64,000 nucleotides of DNA from Acinetobacter sp. ANC 4178 (GTDB taxonomy: Bacteria > Pseudomonadota > Gammaproteobacteria > Pseudomonadales > Moraxellaceae): NCBI RefSeq assembly GCF_004331175.1, contig NZ_SJOD01000002.1:310001-374000 (forward strand), in the 5' to 3' direction. Within the stretch, counting starts at the first letter, position 1. Each line of letters starts with the position of its first letter. The translations under genes were made by a program, and so were the position numbers. Below the pieces are notes generated by a model. That model saw only the letters and a program-made list of their open reading frames with translations, did no database searches and was not told the origin of the DNA. Positions 1-8,704 of the stretch are shown in pieces.

Positions 1-1
1 T

Positions 2-616
2 GCATGGTTATCTCAAGGCACATTAGTACTTGCCAGTAATAACAAAGGTAAAATTGCTGAATTTGAGAAACTTTTTGCTGAACTTCAACTTCCAGTCAAC
101 GTTGTACCGCAAGGTCAACTCAATATTGAAGATGCCGTGGAAGACGGGCTCAGTTTTATTGAAAATGCCATTATTAAAGCCCGTCATGCCAGCCGTATTT
201 CAGGCAAACCAGCGATTGCAGATGACTCGGGTATTTGTGTCCCAGTTTTAGATGGCGCACCTGGCATTTATTCAGCACGTTTTGCAGGTGAGCATGGCGA
301 TGATGCCGCCAACAACCAAACACTGTTAGAGAAATTAAAACCATTGCGTAAAGATGGTGAAACCATTGAAGGCATGTTTGTATGCGTATTAGCTTTGGTA
401 CAACATGCCGAAGATCCACTCCCACAAATTTTCCAAGGCATTTGGAAAGGTGAAGTATTAGAAGCAGCGCGTGGTGAAAATGGCTTTGGTTATGACCCAT
501 TATTCTGGTTACCTGAGCTGGGCATTTCTAGCGCTGAAATGAGCAAAGAAGAAAAAAATAAAATCAGCCATCGTGGTCAAGCCATGCAACTTTTTAAACA
601 CAGTTTAGAAAAGTAA
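2..616 (+). CDS. rdgB: Non-canonical purine NTP pyrophosphatase RdgB (5' end missing)
   Basis: The reading frame is open from base 2, so the gene starts just outside the window; 204 residues are visible, close to the roughly 200 of the family. It carries the HAM1/RdgB signatures: a nucleotide-binding start LASNNKGKIAEFEKLF, the FIENAIIKARHAS helix, and the acidic catalytic segment ADDSGICVPVLDGAPGIYSARF. Members hydrolyse dITP, dITP-like and XTP nucleotides to monophosphates in the cytoplasm, keeping damaged purines out of DNA and RNA. It converges on the AEC permease gene and a stem-loop lies between the two. Function is secure by family; only one or a few N-terminal residues appear to be missing. 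Confidence 0.95.
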   Translation, partial: AWLSQGTLVLASNNKGKIAEFEKLFAELQLPVNVVPQGQLNIEDAVEDGLSFIENAIIKARHASRISGKPAIADDSGICVPVLDGAPGIYSARFAGEHGDDAANNQTLLEKLKPLRKDGETIEGMFVCVLALVQHAEDPLPQIFQGIWKGEVLEAARGENGFGYDPLFWLPELGISSAEMSKEEKNKISHRGQAMQLFKHSLEK

Positions 617-628
617 CTGAGACTTTCT

Positions 629-650
629 GCTCTCTCTTTAGGGAGAGAGC
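629..650. terminator. Stem-loop between convergent genes
   Basis: GCTCTCTC and GAGAGAGC form a perfect 8-bp stem around a 6-base loop, 13 bases after the rdgB stop. A short T run (656-661) follows on the plus strand but is not adjacent, so terminator activity is likely rather than certain. Confidence 0.5.
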
Positions 651-660
651 AAGAGCCTTT

Positions 661-1539
661 TTACATAAACAAATGCAATAATACGCCATACAAACTGACC
701 ACAACACAACTGACAATTGTCCCCGAAGCGATATATTTTGCTGACGTTCCTGTACCCTGATAATGTGTTTCCAAAGCCACAATATTGGCCGCAGGTGGCA
801 AACAAAATAATAAGAACATGACCCCAATCGATTGTTCAATATGGGGTATGGGCAAAAAGTGATACGCCAACCCACATAACACTAAACCACAAAGTAATTT
901 CAAGCCTGCGGTTTGCGTACTTTGCCATAAATCTGCTACATGGACTTTGGTGTGCCTGAGCCACATGCCCAACACACACATGCCTGAAAAGCTCATGCCC
1001 AACTTTGCAGCAGCATAAATCCAGTCAATGCCATGCTGTTGTAGCCAGTGCTGTATACCCAATAACCAAAACAATGCAGCCAAACTTAAAGCAACAATTG
1101 GGGGGGAATACAGGACTTTTTTAAGAATAATACTGAGTGGCTGAGGCGTATCACTCACAGCAGTTACTGCCCAGAGATTGCCAAAAATAGAACCGCCGAT
1201 ATATAACGCCACCATCGCAGGGCTAATTTCTGTGCCAAATAGTGCAATGGCAAAAGGAAAGCCTAACCATGCCATGTTGACATAACTAAAGCACAAAGCA
1301 CTCAACTTATTCTGTGAAAAATAGAGAAAAAAATAAAACAACAGAACAGCAACACCAAAGCTAAATAACATCAAGCTAAAGCTACCTGCCTGATAAAAAA
1401 CCATGTTGTAGATAATCACGATGGGAATAAAGCAACGTGCCAAAAGACTGGACAACCCCGTTTTTAACTGCGAAGCAAAAGATGCGGTTGCAAGCATTAA
1501 ACCTGTTAAAAATGCCAATAACGGCAACAGCAAAGCCAC
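661..1539 (-). CDS. AEC family (auxin efflux carrier type) permease
   Basis: A 292-residue, highly hydrophobic protein with about ten predicted membrane segments in two blocks, typical of the AEC family (Mem_trans). The N-terminus ([17 protein letters not shown]) starts in the first membrane helix, as in the family, which supports the chosen start. AEC carriers export small organic anions such as malate or malonate in bacteria; the substrate here cannot be read from sequence. It stands alone on the minus strand between rdgB and tatA, and shares the upstream region with the plus-strand tat operon. Confidence 0.8.
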   Translation of the reverse strand: MALLLPLLAFLTGLMLATASFASQLKTGLSSLLARCFIPIVIIYNMVFYQAGSFSLMLFSFGVAVLLFYFFLYFSQNKLSALCFSYVNMAWLGFPFAIALFGTEISPAMVALYIGGSIFGNLWAVTAVSDTPQPLSIILKKVLYSPPIVALSLAALFWLLGIQHWLQQHGIDWIYAAAKLGMSFSGMCVLGMWLRHTKVHVADLWQSTQTAGLKLLCGLVLCGLAYHFLPIPHIEQSIGVMFLLFCLPPAANIVALETHYQGTGTSAKYIASGTIVSCVVVSLYGVLLHLFM

Positions 1540-1690
1540 ATCGATATTCCTTGAAATTTCACCAAAATATCATAGCACCTATGGGACTTTTTTCCAGAAA
1601 AGACTCTGTCTTGAAATTGCAATCCTATCGTCACACCCCTGTCATGTTGAACTGTTGAGATATGGCATAAATATAAAAGAGGAAAACAAG

Positions 1691-1912
1691 ATGGCAGGTT
1701 TATCGATTTGGCATGTGCTAATTTTTGCAATTGTCGTGATCTTATTATTTGGTACATCTAAACTGAAAAATTTAGGTAAAGATGTTGGTGGCGCCATCAA
1801 AGACTTTAAAAAGTCGGTTAAAGAAGATGACAGAACAACCTCTACACTCGATGAACCACGTACTTTAGAACATCAAAGTACCGCGGAAGTTAAATCGTCA
1901 ACACGATCATAG
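1691..1912 (+). CDS. tatA: Sec-independent translocase subunit TatA
   Basis: A 73-residue protein with one N-terminal membrane helix (about residues 5-20), the hinge motif [20 protein letters not shown], an amphipathic helix and a charged, disordered tail. TatA multimers form the pore of the twin-arginine translocase, which exports folded proteins across the inner membrane. The ATG at 1691 is preceded by GAGGAAAAC, a good ribosome site; upstream in-frame codons would put non-membrane sequence ahead of the helix. First gene of a tatABC operon, with tatB 18 bases downstream. Confidence 0.95.
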   Translation: MAGLSIWHVLIFAIVVILLFGTSKLKNLGKDVGGAIKDFKKSVKEDDRTTSTLDEPRTLEHQSTAEVKSSTRS

Positions 1913-1930
1913 GCCACAGGTATTCACTAA

Positions 1931-2395
1931 ATGCTCAATATTGGAATGACTGAACTGTTGACCTTCGGCATCATTGCATTATTGGTGCTGGGGCCAGACA
2001 AACTGCCTGAAGCAGCACGCTTTGCAGGTAAATGGTACGGCAAATTTAAACGTATGATCAGCAATGTTCAAAATGACATAGATCGCGAATTACGCATGTC
2101 TGAGTTACGTGAACAAATGCAAAATGAGATGAAACGGATTCAAGAACTTGAGCTTAAAATGCAGGCTCAGATGCAAGAATTACAACAACAAAGTCATAGC
2201 GCGATCGAACAACAACAGCAAAACAGCGTTACTGAAAATAAAAATTTATTTTTGACTTATATTCCACTCACACAGCAAAAATATTCAATGCTGCATCGAC
2301 ATCCATTAGCTTCGGCAATCCCTTGTACGAATAAAATGGAAACTTCGGTAGTGGATACTTTCGAACAATTACCTGAATTAAAGGTGGCAGTATGA
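1931..2395 (+). CDS. tatB: Sec-independent translocase subunit TatB
   Basis: 154 residues: an N-terminal membrane helix with the TatB pattern MLNIGMTELLTFGIIALLVL-GPDKLPEAAR, then a long amphipathic and coiled-coil segment rich in Glu and Gln (residues about 45-95), then a low-complexity tail. TatB pairs with TatC to bind twin-arginine signal peptides. The last codons overlap the start of tatC in an ATGA arrangement, so translation of the two is probably coupled. The distal tail is not conserved in the family and its role is unknown. Confidence 0.93.
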   Translation: MLNIGMTELLTFGIIALLVLGPDKLPEAARFAGKWYGKFKRMISNVQNDIDRELRMSELREQMQNEMKRIQELELKMQAQMQELQQQSHSAIEQQQQNSVTENKNLFLTYIPLTQQKYSMLHRHPLASAIPCTNKMETSVVDTFEQLPELKVAV

Positions 2396-3174
2396 CTATG
2401 CCTATAGAATCCAGTCACTTGTCCAGTTCATTACAGCAAGAACAAGCGCCACTAGAAGAAATGCCCATTACCAAACATCTGGTTGCATTAAGACAGCATT
2501 TGTTCAAAGTTGTTGGTTTATTGCTTGTGCTATTTTTTTGCCTACTGCCTTTTGCCAATCATACCTATCAGCTCATGTCCGAGCCATTGCGTGCGCAGTT
2601 ACCCATTTCATCGTCCATGATTGCGACAGATGTCACTGCGACTTTTATGGCACCCTTTAAGCTAAACTTTTTTGTGGCACTGATGCTGGCCATGCCATTT
2701 ATTTTTTATCAAATCTGGGCATTTATTAAACCTGCGCTGTATGAAAAAGAAAAAACGCTCGCACTGCCCTTATTGGTCGGTAGCATTGGTTTATTCTATG
2801 CAGGGATTGCGTTTGCCTACTATGTGGCTTTGCCCTCAATCTTGCATTTCTTTATGAGTGTAACGCCTGAAACGGTTGCACCCATGACCGACATCAATAG
2901 CTATCTCACCTTTTGTTTAAAACTGTTTCTGGTCTTTGGTCTAACCTTTGAAATTCCAGTGATTACTTTATTGCTGATTCTGATTGGCTTGGTATCCACA
3001 CAGCAGTTGGTGGAAAAACGGCGTTTTATTGTGGTCGGATGCTTTTTTATTTCCATGTTCATCACACCACCCGATGCTTTATCCATGATTATGCTGGCAG
3101 TGCCCATGTGGATCCTGTTCGAGCTGGGTTTGTTTTTTGGCAAACTGATTGAAAAGAAAAGAAGTCTTGCATAA
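2392..3174 (+). CDS. tatC: Sec-independent translocase subunit TatC
   Basis: 260 residues with six predicted membrane helices and the TatC signatures LVALRQHLFKV near the N-terminus, a first periplasmic loop with SEPL, and FEIPVITLLLILIGL in the fifth helix region. TatC is the core receptor for twin-arginine signals. Two ATGs are possible (2392 and 2398); the first overlaps the tatB stop. The nearest downstream gene encodes a protein with a twin-arginine leader, a direct client of this machine. A strong terminator follows, so the phosphatase gene has its own transcript. Confidence 0.95.
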   Translation: MTMPIESSHLSSSLQQEQAPLEEMPITKHLVALRQHLFKVVGLLLVLFFCLLPFANHTYQLMSEPLRAQLPISSSMIATDVTATFMAPFKLNFFVALMLAMPFIFYQIWAFIKPALYEKEKTLALPLLVGSIGLFYAGIAFAYYVALPSILHFFMSVTPETVAPMTDINSYLTFCLKLFLVFGLTFEIPVITLLLILIGLVSTQQLVEKRRFIVVGCFFISMFITPPDALSMIMLAVPMWILFELGLFFGKLIEKKRSLA

Positions 3175-3192
3175 AGACAATCGGTTTAACTC

Positions 3193-3216
3193 AGCAGACT
3201 TCGGTCTGCTTTTTTT
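3193..3216 (+). terminator. Intrinsic terminator of tatABC
   Basis: AGCAGAC and GTCTGCT pair around a TTCG tetraloop and are followed by six T residues, 18 bases after the tatC stop. Confidence 0.9.
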
Positions 3217-3234
3217 CATCAAAATGACTCCATT

Positions 3235-3274
3235 TTTTCACCAGATTTTCACTATTTGGTAAAAGTCTTGTCAC
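3235..3274 (+). promoter_or_regulatory. Pho-box-like direct repeats upstream of phoX
   Basis: Seven-base units occur at an 11-bp period: TTTTCAC at 3235, TTTTCAC at 3246, a degenerate TGGTAAA at 3257 and TTGTCAC at 3268. PhoB binds tandem CTGTCAT-type repeats with this period. The last unit lies about 10 bases upstream of a possible -10 (TAAGTT, 3285-3290), the position where PhoB replaces a -35 contact. The array sits between the tatC terminator and a phosphatase gene, so PhoB control is the simplest reading, but the repeats are imperfect. Confidence 0.55.
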
Positions 3275-3330
3275 ATTAATTCCCTAAGTTAACTACGACT
3301 TTATAACTTATTGACGAATTGGGAAAAAAC

Positions 3331-5505
3331 ATGACCGAGCTGACGCCATATCATGAAGATCAAGAACTAGATAACAACACCTCTGATAATGTTCACTTCA
3401 GTGACATTTTAGAACAGCGTATGACTCGCCGCAGTCTCATTGGTAAAACGGCAAGTGGTGCTGTGGCACTTGCATTGGCATCGTCATTGACTGCGTGTAG
3501 TGATGATGATAACGATAATGCGACACCGCCAAGCAAACCCGTTGATCCTAATAAAAAACCGACCGAGCTCACCTTCTCTGTGGTGAATAAAAACTTAGAT
3601 GATATTGTGACTGTACCAGAAGGCTATCAAGCGACGGTACTGTATGCTCTTGGCGATTCAATCAATCCAAGCTATGCTGATTGGGATGACAACAACATTC
3701 CTTCAGGCCCAAGCTTCCAGTTCCGTTCTGGAGATTGCCATGACGGTATGCACTATTTTGGTTTAAGTAGTAGCAGTAAATTTGATGACACGGTGTCGAC
3801 GGAAGGTTTGTTGGTGATGAACCACGAATATATCAACCAAACTTTCTTACATCCTACAGGTGCCACTAAAGTCAATGGTCGTCGCCCTGAAGAAGAAGTC
3901 ATTCGTGAAACCAACGCGCATGGTGTATCGGTTGTTCATATTAAAAAAGACAACGCAACGCAAAAAGTTGAGATTGTGAAAAACTCACTCTTTAACCGTC
4001 GTATTACGGCATCAACCGTCATGGATTTTGCAGGTGCCGCAGCAAATTCAGATTGGGTCAAAACCAAGTTCTCTCCAGCGGGCAAGCAAACTCGCGGTAC
4101 GCACAACAACTGTGGTAATGGCTATACCCCTTGGGGCACCTACCTCACTACGGAAGAAAACTTCATTGGTTATTTTGCGCGTAGTACAATGGATGATAGC
4201 AAGCGTAGTGCAGCCGAAATTGTGGCACTGAAACGTTATGGTCTAAAAGCAGGTTCAAGCTCACGTTACGGTTGGGAAACTGCACTCGGGCAACTTGAAG
4301 CTCAAGATTTATATGACCGTTGGAATGCCAGTGTCGTAGCAGATCAAGCGACAGCAGACTATCGTAATGGACCGAATACTTTTGGTTGGATGGTCGAAAT
4401 TGATCCTTTTGACCGTGGTCAAAACCCTGTAAAACGTACCTCTCTTGGTCGTTTTGCTCATGAAGACAGTGCTTGCCGTGCGGTACAAGGTGAACCTTTA
4501 GCCTTCTATATGGGCGATGACTCACGCGGTGAATACATCTATAAATTTGTTTCCGCTGCCAACTGGGACAGTAAGGATGTTAACGGTGGTTATACCGCTG
4601 GTGACAAATACATGAATAACGGGACCTTATATGTCGCTAAATTCAATAGTGATGGTTCAGGTCAGTGGTTAGAACTGAGCTATGGTAAAAATGGTTTAGA
4701 TGCATCCAATAGCGTGTATCCATTTGGCTCACAAGCCGATGTCGTGACTTTTGCCCGCCTTGCAGCAGACTCAGTGGGTGCAACCAAAATGGACCGTCCT
4801 GAGTGGGCAACGGTAAACCCTGTAAATGGCGAAGTTTACGTTACCCTCACCAACAACTCTAAGCGTGGACTTGACTACCCAACAGACGCTGCAAACCCGC
4901 GTAACTACGCTGATCCAGAAGGTGGTAAAGGGAACGTCAATGGTCACATTATCCGTTTTAAAGAAACCGATAATAAAACCACAGCAACAGCCTTTACGTG
5001 GGACATCTACCTATTTGGTTCTGAAGCTGCTATGGCAGCCAACATCAACTTATCAGGTTTAAGCGACAATAATGATTTGTCTTCACCAGATGGCATGTGG
5101 TTTGACCCACGCGGTGTATTGTGGATTCAAACCGATGATGGTGCCTATACCGACGTGACCAACTGTATGATGTTAGCGGCATTGCCGGGGCAAATTGGAG
5201 ATGGTGCAGCAACCACAGCCATCAATGGTCAAGCCACCATTGCGGGTGCTCAAGTGACCGATAAAACCTTACGTCGTTTCTTAGTTGGACCCAAAGAGTG
5301 CGAAATTACAGGGATTGCCATGACACCAGATTACAAGGCCATCTTCATTAATGTACAGCACCCTGGTGAAGATTCAGCTAGCTATAATGCAGCAACCAGC
5401 CATTGGCCAGCAACGCAAACGAACCCAAGCAACAGCACGGCACGTCCACGCTCTGCAACAGTTGTGATTACCCGTAAAGATGGCGGTGTCATCGCGGGTG
5501 CATAA
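3331..5505 (+). CDS. phoX: PhoX-family alkaline phosphatase, Tat-exported
   Basis: 724 residues from the ATG at 3331; GGGA lies nine bases upstream. A TTG at 3319 would add four residues and is less likely. Residues about 30-60 form a long twin-arginine leader (TRRSLIGKTASGAVALALAS then LTACS), so the protein is exported folded and may become a lipoprotein at the Cys. The mature part is a PhoX (DUF839) beta-propeller, with segments such as LTTEEN, SACRAVQGEPLAFYMGDDSRG, NGHIIRF and SSPDGMWFDPRGVLWIQTDDG. PhoX enzymes use Ca and Fe to release phosphate from phosphomonoesters. Upstream Pho-box-like repeats fit a phosphate-starvation role. The exact substrate range is not shown. Confidence 0.88.
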   Translation: MTELTPYHEDQELDNNTSDNVHFSDILEQRMTRRSLIGKTASGAVALALASSLTACSDDDNDNATPPSKPVDPNKKPTELTFSVVNKNLDDIVTVPEGYQATVLYALGDSINPSYADWDDNNIPSGPSFQFRSGDCHDGMHYFGLSSSSKFDDTVSTEGLLVMNHEYINQTFLHPTGATKVNGRRPEEEVIRETNAHGVSVVHIKKDNATQKVEIVKNSLFNRRITASTVMDFAGAAANSDWVKTKFSPAGKQTRGTHNNCGNGYTPWGTYLTTEENFIGYFARSTMDDSKRSAAEIVALKRYGLKAGSSSRYGWETALGQLEAQDLYDRWNASVVADQATADYRNGPNTFGWMVEIDPFDRGQNPVKRTSLGRFAHEDSACRAVQGEPLAFYMGDDSRGEYIYKFVSAANWDSKDVNGGYTAGDKYMNNGTLYVAKFNSDGSGQWLELSYGKNGLDASNSVYPFGSQADVVTFARLAADSVGATKMDRPEWATVNPVNGEVYVTLTNNSKRGLDYPTDAANPRNYADPEGGKGNVNGHIIRFKETDNKTTATAFTWDIYLFGSEAAMAANINLSGLSDNNDLSSPDGMWFDPRGVLWIQTDDGAYTDVTNCMMLAALPGQIGDGAATTAINGQATIAGAQVTDKTLRRFLVGPKECEITGIAMTPDYKAIFINVQHPGEDSASYNAATSHWPATQTNPSNSTARPRSATVVITRKDGGVIAGA

Positions 5506-5520
5506 TCCAGAATAATAAAA

Positions 5521-5545
5521 AAATGCCGACGTGATGTCGGCATTT
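5521..5545. terminator. Bidirectional terminator, phoX / NRDE gene
   Basis: AAATGCCGAC and GTCGGCATTT pair around GTGAT, with A and T runs on either side, between two convergent genes. The stop codon of the minus-strand gene begins at the very next base. Confidence 0.9.
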
Positions 5546-6340
5546 TTATGTTTGATTGCTTACATATAAAGGCATTTGTACTTGCACAATTTGCCCTTGC
5601 AATTCGCCCTGTTGTGACTTTTCCAGCCAGTTCCAACTGTCACTACTCATTCTCAAGAAATTAGAGCAACGCGTACCATAGGCAGGACTCTGAATAAATG
5701 TTGAAGACAATAACGCTTCCATTTCAGGGCTAATACCCGTATTTGGCAAAAGCTCAGGAATAATTTTGCGTTCATCTTCCAGAATATCCCATACCGCATA
5801 TTGCAGTTCCGCTTCGGAACTTTTTCCACCTTGCAGCATCGGCAATAATTCTTGAGTGAAACGTTTGCGCAAATGTCGAGTTTTTTCCCAATGCTCTGTT
5901 ATCAAACCATTGGATACCACATAAACGCCTTTGGCGAGCACTTGCGGTGCTTCACCACGATTACTCATATAAATCGCCTGTTCCCGATCCCCCAAGAACA
6001 AATTAAAACCTGCATATTCGCGTTGTTGCAGTTCTAGCTGTTTGGCAAAACGAATCGGTGCCAAATCTGATTCTAAAAAGGCTTGTACCAAATGCCCACG
6101 TGAAGTTGGATAGCTCTGCTGATCTCGTCCATCACGAAAATTGGTCACAATGGCCCAACGACCTGTTGGTGTTACGCCCATCCAAGTCCCACCCGATTGT
6201 AAATCTTTGCCTGCGATGACTGGGCTGTATGACCATGCCGATAAGGCCTGCGTCGGACGATGATAGAACTCATCTCGGTTTGAAATCAGGCATAACGGCG
6301 TTTGCTCTAAAATATGCCATGCGAGTGCCACAATACACAT
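5546..6340 (-). CDS. NRDE (TANGO2-type) protein
   Basis: 264 residues matching the NRDE/DUF833 family: MCIVALAW at the N-terminus followed by the name-giving SNRDEFYHRPT, then GGTWMGVTPTGRWAIVTNFRD and a later VYVVSNGLI segment. The N-terminal Cys after Met resembles the Ntn-hydrolase arrangement. Eukaryotic TANGO2 has been linked to haem or lipid handling, but the bacterial role is not established. It is a single gene, converging on phoX and divergent from lgt. Confidence 0.85.
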   Translation of the reverse strand: MCIVALAWHILEQTPLCLISNRDEFYHRPTQALSAWSYSPVIAGKDLQSGGTWMGVTPTGRWAIVTNFRDGRDQQSYPTSRGHLVQAFLESDLAPIRFAKQLELQQREYAGFNLFLGDREQAIYMSNRGEAPQVLAKGVYVVSNGLITEHWEKTRHLRKRFTQELLPMLQGGKSSEAELQYAVWDILEDERKIIPELLPNTGISPEMEALLSSTFIQSPAYGTRCSNFLRMSSDSWNWLEKSQQGELQGQIVQVQMPLYVSNQT

Positions 6341-6433
6341 AACTTTCGCTCTATATCTTTACACATTGAATGTACAACATTTTTCATTGTATTCCGCTAA
6401 AATCTCTACAAAACATAATGACTAGGAACAGGA

Positions 6434-7246
6434 ATGCTCACCTATCCAAATATCGACCCGATTGCGATCTCATTGGGTCCCTTACAAGTCCACTGGTATG
6501 GACTGATGTACTTATTGGCTTTCCTTTTTGCATGGGGACTTGCCACGTATCGTGCCAAACTCAGAACAGGCTGGACTTCAGATATGGTCTCTGATCTGAT
6601 TTTTTATGGCGCGCTTGGGGTAGTGATTGGTGGTCGTGTCGGTTATGTGTTCTTTTATGGCTTTGAACAATTTCTTGCCAATCCTTTGTGGTTATTCCAA
6701 GTCTGGACTGGTGGAATGAGTTTCCACGGTGGTTTTCTTGGGGTGATGATTGCCATGTTACTTTGGTGTAAAAAGTACCAAATGACGTGGTTCCAAACCT
6801 TGGACTTTATTGCGCCATGTGTCCCAACAGGCTTAATGTTTGGTCGTATTGGTAACTTTATTGGCGGTGAACTGTATGGTCGCCCTGTCTCTGACCCTAA
6901 CTTTGCTTTGGGAATGATTTTTCCGACTGACCCGCTACAACTGGTTCGCCACCCCTCTCAGCTTTACCAAGCACTCTGTGAAGGGCTAATTCTGTTTATT
7001 GTCCTATGGTGGTTCAGCTCTAAACCCCGTCCTCGTATGGCGGTATCTGCACTGTTCCTGATTGGTTATGGCATTGCGCGCTTTGTGGTCGAGTTCTTCC
7101 GCGAGCCTGACAATGGTCAGTTGTTTATTGCATGGATGAGTAAAGGTCAATTCCTAACCATTCCAATGATTCTGATTGGTTTCTGGATGATGTGGTATGC
7201 CTATCAGAAAAAAGTCTACGATTGGGGACCACTCAAAAATAACTAA
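6434..7246 (+). CDS. lgt: Prolipoprotein diacylglyceryl transferase Lgt
   Basis: 270 residues, seven membrane helices, with the Lgt signature GRIGNFIGGELYGRP around residues 135-150 and an HGG motif (MSFHGGFLGV) near residue 97. Lgt moves diacylglycerol from phosphatidylglycerol to the lipobox Cys of prolipoproteins, the first step of lipoprotein maturation in the inner membrane. The ATG at 6434 is preceded by AGGAACAGG. Clients in this window include the META protein, the leuB-linked lipoprotein and possibly PhoX. Confidence 0.97.
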   Translation: MLTYPNIDPIAISLGPLQVHWYGLMYLLAFLFAWGLATYRAKLRTGWTSDMVSDLIFYGALGVVIGGRVGYVFFYGFEQFLANPLWLFQVWTGGMSFHGGFLGVMIAMLLWCKKYQMTWFQTLDFIAPCVPTGLMFGRIGNFIGGELYGRPVSDPNFALGMIFPTDPLQLVRHPSQLYQALCEGLILFIVLWWFSSKPRPRMAVSALFLIGYGIARFVVEFFREPDNGQLFIAWMSKGQFLTIPMILIGFWMMWYAYQKKVYDWGPLKNN

Positions 7247-7268
7247 CGCTCTGCCCCTCCTTACTCTG

Positions 7269-7292
7269 GAGCACGATCCGTGCGTCGTGCTC
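7269..7292 (+). other. Perfect stem-loop after lgt
   Basis: GAGCACGA and TCGTGCTC form an 8-bp perfect stem with an 8-base loop, 22 bases after the lgt stop. No T run follows, so it may be an RNA-processing or stability element, or a weak terminator. Confidence 0.4.
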
Positions 7293-7343
7293 TAGCTTAT
7301 GCTAAAGTTTCAATTCTCTTGCTACCTCACCCTCTTAAAATCT

Positions 7344-7718
7344 ATGCTCGAATTCTGGTTTAATCCCCAAATCGCTGTATTCAAAAAACTGAGCCTATTT
7401 GTGCTGATTGCCTTAGTGACTGCGGGGTTGTATTGGATGCAACCCTTAACACTCGATGCCATTTTAATGTTCATGGGAACAGGGATTGTGTTTCTAATCT
7501 GTCGCTATTGTAAAATCCATTTCGCTAGCGATAACCCTACTGGGCTACTGTATCGTTTATTCACGTGGATTCCATTGGCACTGCTTTTAGCACTGATTTT
7601 TATGCATCTTAAATCAGGGGAAATTCTAATTCCTGGTGCACAAGGGATTGGCTTTATGGCTTTGTCTATTTGTCTGTTTTCGCCCTTATCACTACTCAAT
7701 CAACATCAGCAGGATTAA
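7344..7718 (+). CDS. Small four-helix membrane protein, copy 1 of a tandem pair
   Basis: 124 residues from the ATG at 7344. An upstream ATG (7299) exists, but the start at MLEFWF matches the start of the next gene (MLEFWY), which argues for the shorter form. It has about four hydrophobic helices and a C-terminal QGIGFMALSICLF that aligns with QCIGFHALGLFLV in the neighbour. No known domain is recognised. The next gene begins eight bases after the stop, so the pair is probably co-transcribed, possibly with lgt. Confidence 0.7.
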   Translation: MLEFWFNPQIAVFKKLSLFVLIALVTAGLYWMQPLTLDAILMFMGTGIVFLICRYCKIHFASDNPTGLLYRLFTWIPLALLLALIFMHLKSGEILIPGAQGIGFMALSICLFSPLSLLNQHQQD

Positions 7719-7726
7719 ACCAATTG

Positions 7727-8098
7727 ATGCTCGAATTTTGGTATTCAGAACGCTGTAGCCGTGAAATCAAATTGGTCAGTAGCATTGTGGTATGTGGCGC
7801 TATTTATTTCTGCTCCAGCATTGCTCAACTTGCACCGCTGTGGGTAGGATTCAGTCTGGCATTGGGGATTTTCATTCATGTGCTGTTTACCCAGTTTCTT
7901 AAATTAGCGCCTTCCCATCCTTATCGGAAAACACTTCGTAATGGAATTTATATGTTCCAACTGTTTGCTCTTTTAAGCTTGGCCTATGTATTGCCAGCTC
8001 AGCATAAATGGGCGCTGTGGTTACAATGCATTGGCTTTCATGCCCTTGGATTGTTCTTGGTTTCAATTTATAGCAACCGCGCCAAACGCCATGCTTAG
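7727..8098 (+). CDS. Small four-helix membrane protein, copy 2 of a tandem pair
   Basis: 123 residues from the ATG at 7727; an earlier in-frame ATG (7670) lies inside the preceding gene and is rejected. It starts MLEFWYSERCSREIK, has about four hydrophobic helices and shares start, length, topology and the C-terminal motif with the gene before it, so the two are diverged duplicates. Function is unknown; an inner-membrane location is inferred. Confidence 0.7.
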   Translation: MLEFWYSERCSREIKLVSSIVVCGAIYFCSSIAQLAPLWVGFSLALGIFIHVLFTQFLKLAPSHPYRKTLRNGIYMFQLFALLSLAYVLPAQHKWALWLQCIGFHALGLFLVSIYSNRAKRHA

Positions 8099-8135
8099 CG
8101 TCACCATCAAAGAGTGGATCGAATATCCCTTAAAT

Positions 8136-8173
8136 AAAAAGACCGTTTATCTGTATAAATAAACGGTCTTTTT
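8136..8173. terminator. Bidirectional terminator
   Basis: A 15-bp stem (AAAAAGACCGTTTAT against ATAAACGGTCTTTTT) with T runs on both strands, between the small membrane protein gene and the convergent CHAP-like gene. Confidence 0.92.
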
Positions 8174-8194
8174 ATTTGCTCATTACAATTTGAT

Positions 8195-8704
8195 TTAATG
8201 ATCTAAGCGGTAATAGCTGTATTGCACATTGGCATTTTTATAAACGGCATAACCTGTCTGTTTAAAATCAGATACCCAACCAGAACCTGAATAACCTGCA
8301 ATATGCCCATAAGTATGACCTTGAGTACGGTCAATAATATAGATATCACCTTTTTTGGGTTGGTCAAAGGATGGACTAATACGACGATAGCCTAGTCGTT
8401 CTAGCGTATTACCCCAATCCGCAGCGGCAACTGGATGGCTTTGCACATTGGCACCAGCAGACTGCAACGCAAGACGAATACTTTTGGCACATTTCTGGGT
8501 ACTGGTACGACGCGTAATGCCACTGAGTTTCTGCGTAAATTTATCAATATCAATACGCTGTGCATTGCTCGAAGTATAATTACGACTACGTTCTGTGTTC
8601 ATGCGTTTATTATCAGGTTTTTGTTGCGCATTGGAACGAATAATGATTTGTGTCTCGGCAGGAGCATGAACATCACTCATACCCGTATTAACATCATAAA
8701 TCAT
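8195..8704 (-). CDS. CHAP/NlpC-P60-like cysteine peptidase or amidase, no signal peptide
   Basis: 169 residues. The first 60 are polar and look disordered. The C-terminal 110 resemble a CHAP-type fold: a Cys at the start of a helix (QKCAKSIRLALQSAG), a DWGNTLERLGYRRI segment, the strand KKGDIYIIDR, and a His in GHIAGYSGSGWVSDF. These would be the Cys and His of a peptidoglycan amidase or endopeptidase. No Sec signal or membrane helix is visible, which is odd for a wall-acting enzyme and would fit a type VI or other specialised effector, though no immunity-like partner lies alongside. The family call is by pattern only. Confidence 0.6.
   Translation of the reverse strand: MIYDVNTGMSDVHAPAETQIIIRSNAQQKPDNKRMNTERSRNYTSSNAQRIDIDKFTQKLSGITRRTSTQKCAKSIRLALQSAGANVQSHPVAAADWGNTLERLGYRRISPSFDQPKKGDIYIIDRTQGHTYGHIAGYSGSGWVSDFKQTGYAVYKNANVQYSYYRLDH

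Noticed and set aside
7299..7343. Upstream ATG for the first small membrane protein
   Set aside because: The duplicated neighbour starts at MLEFW, and the 7299 ATG is right after a stem-loop.
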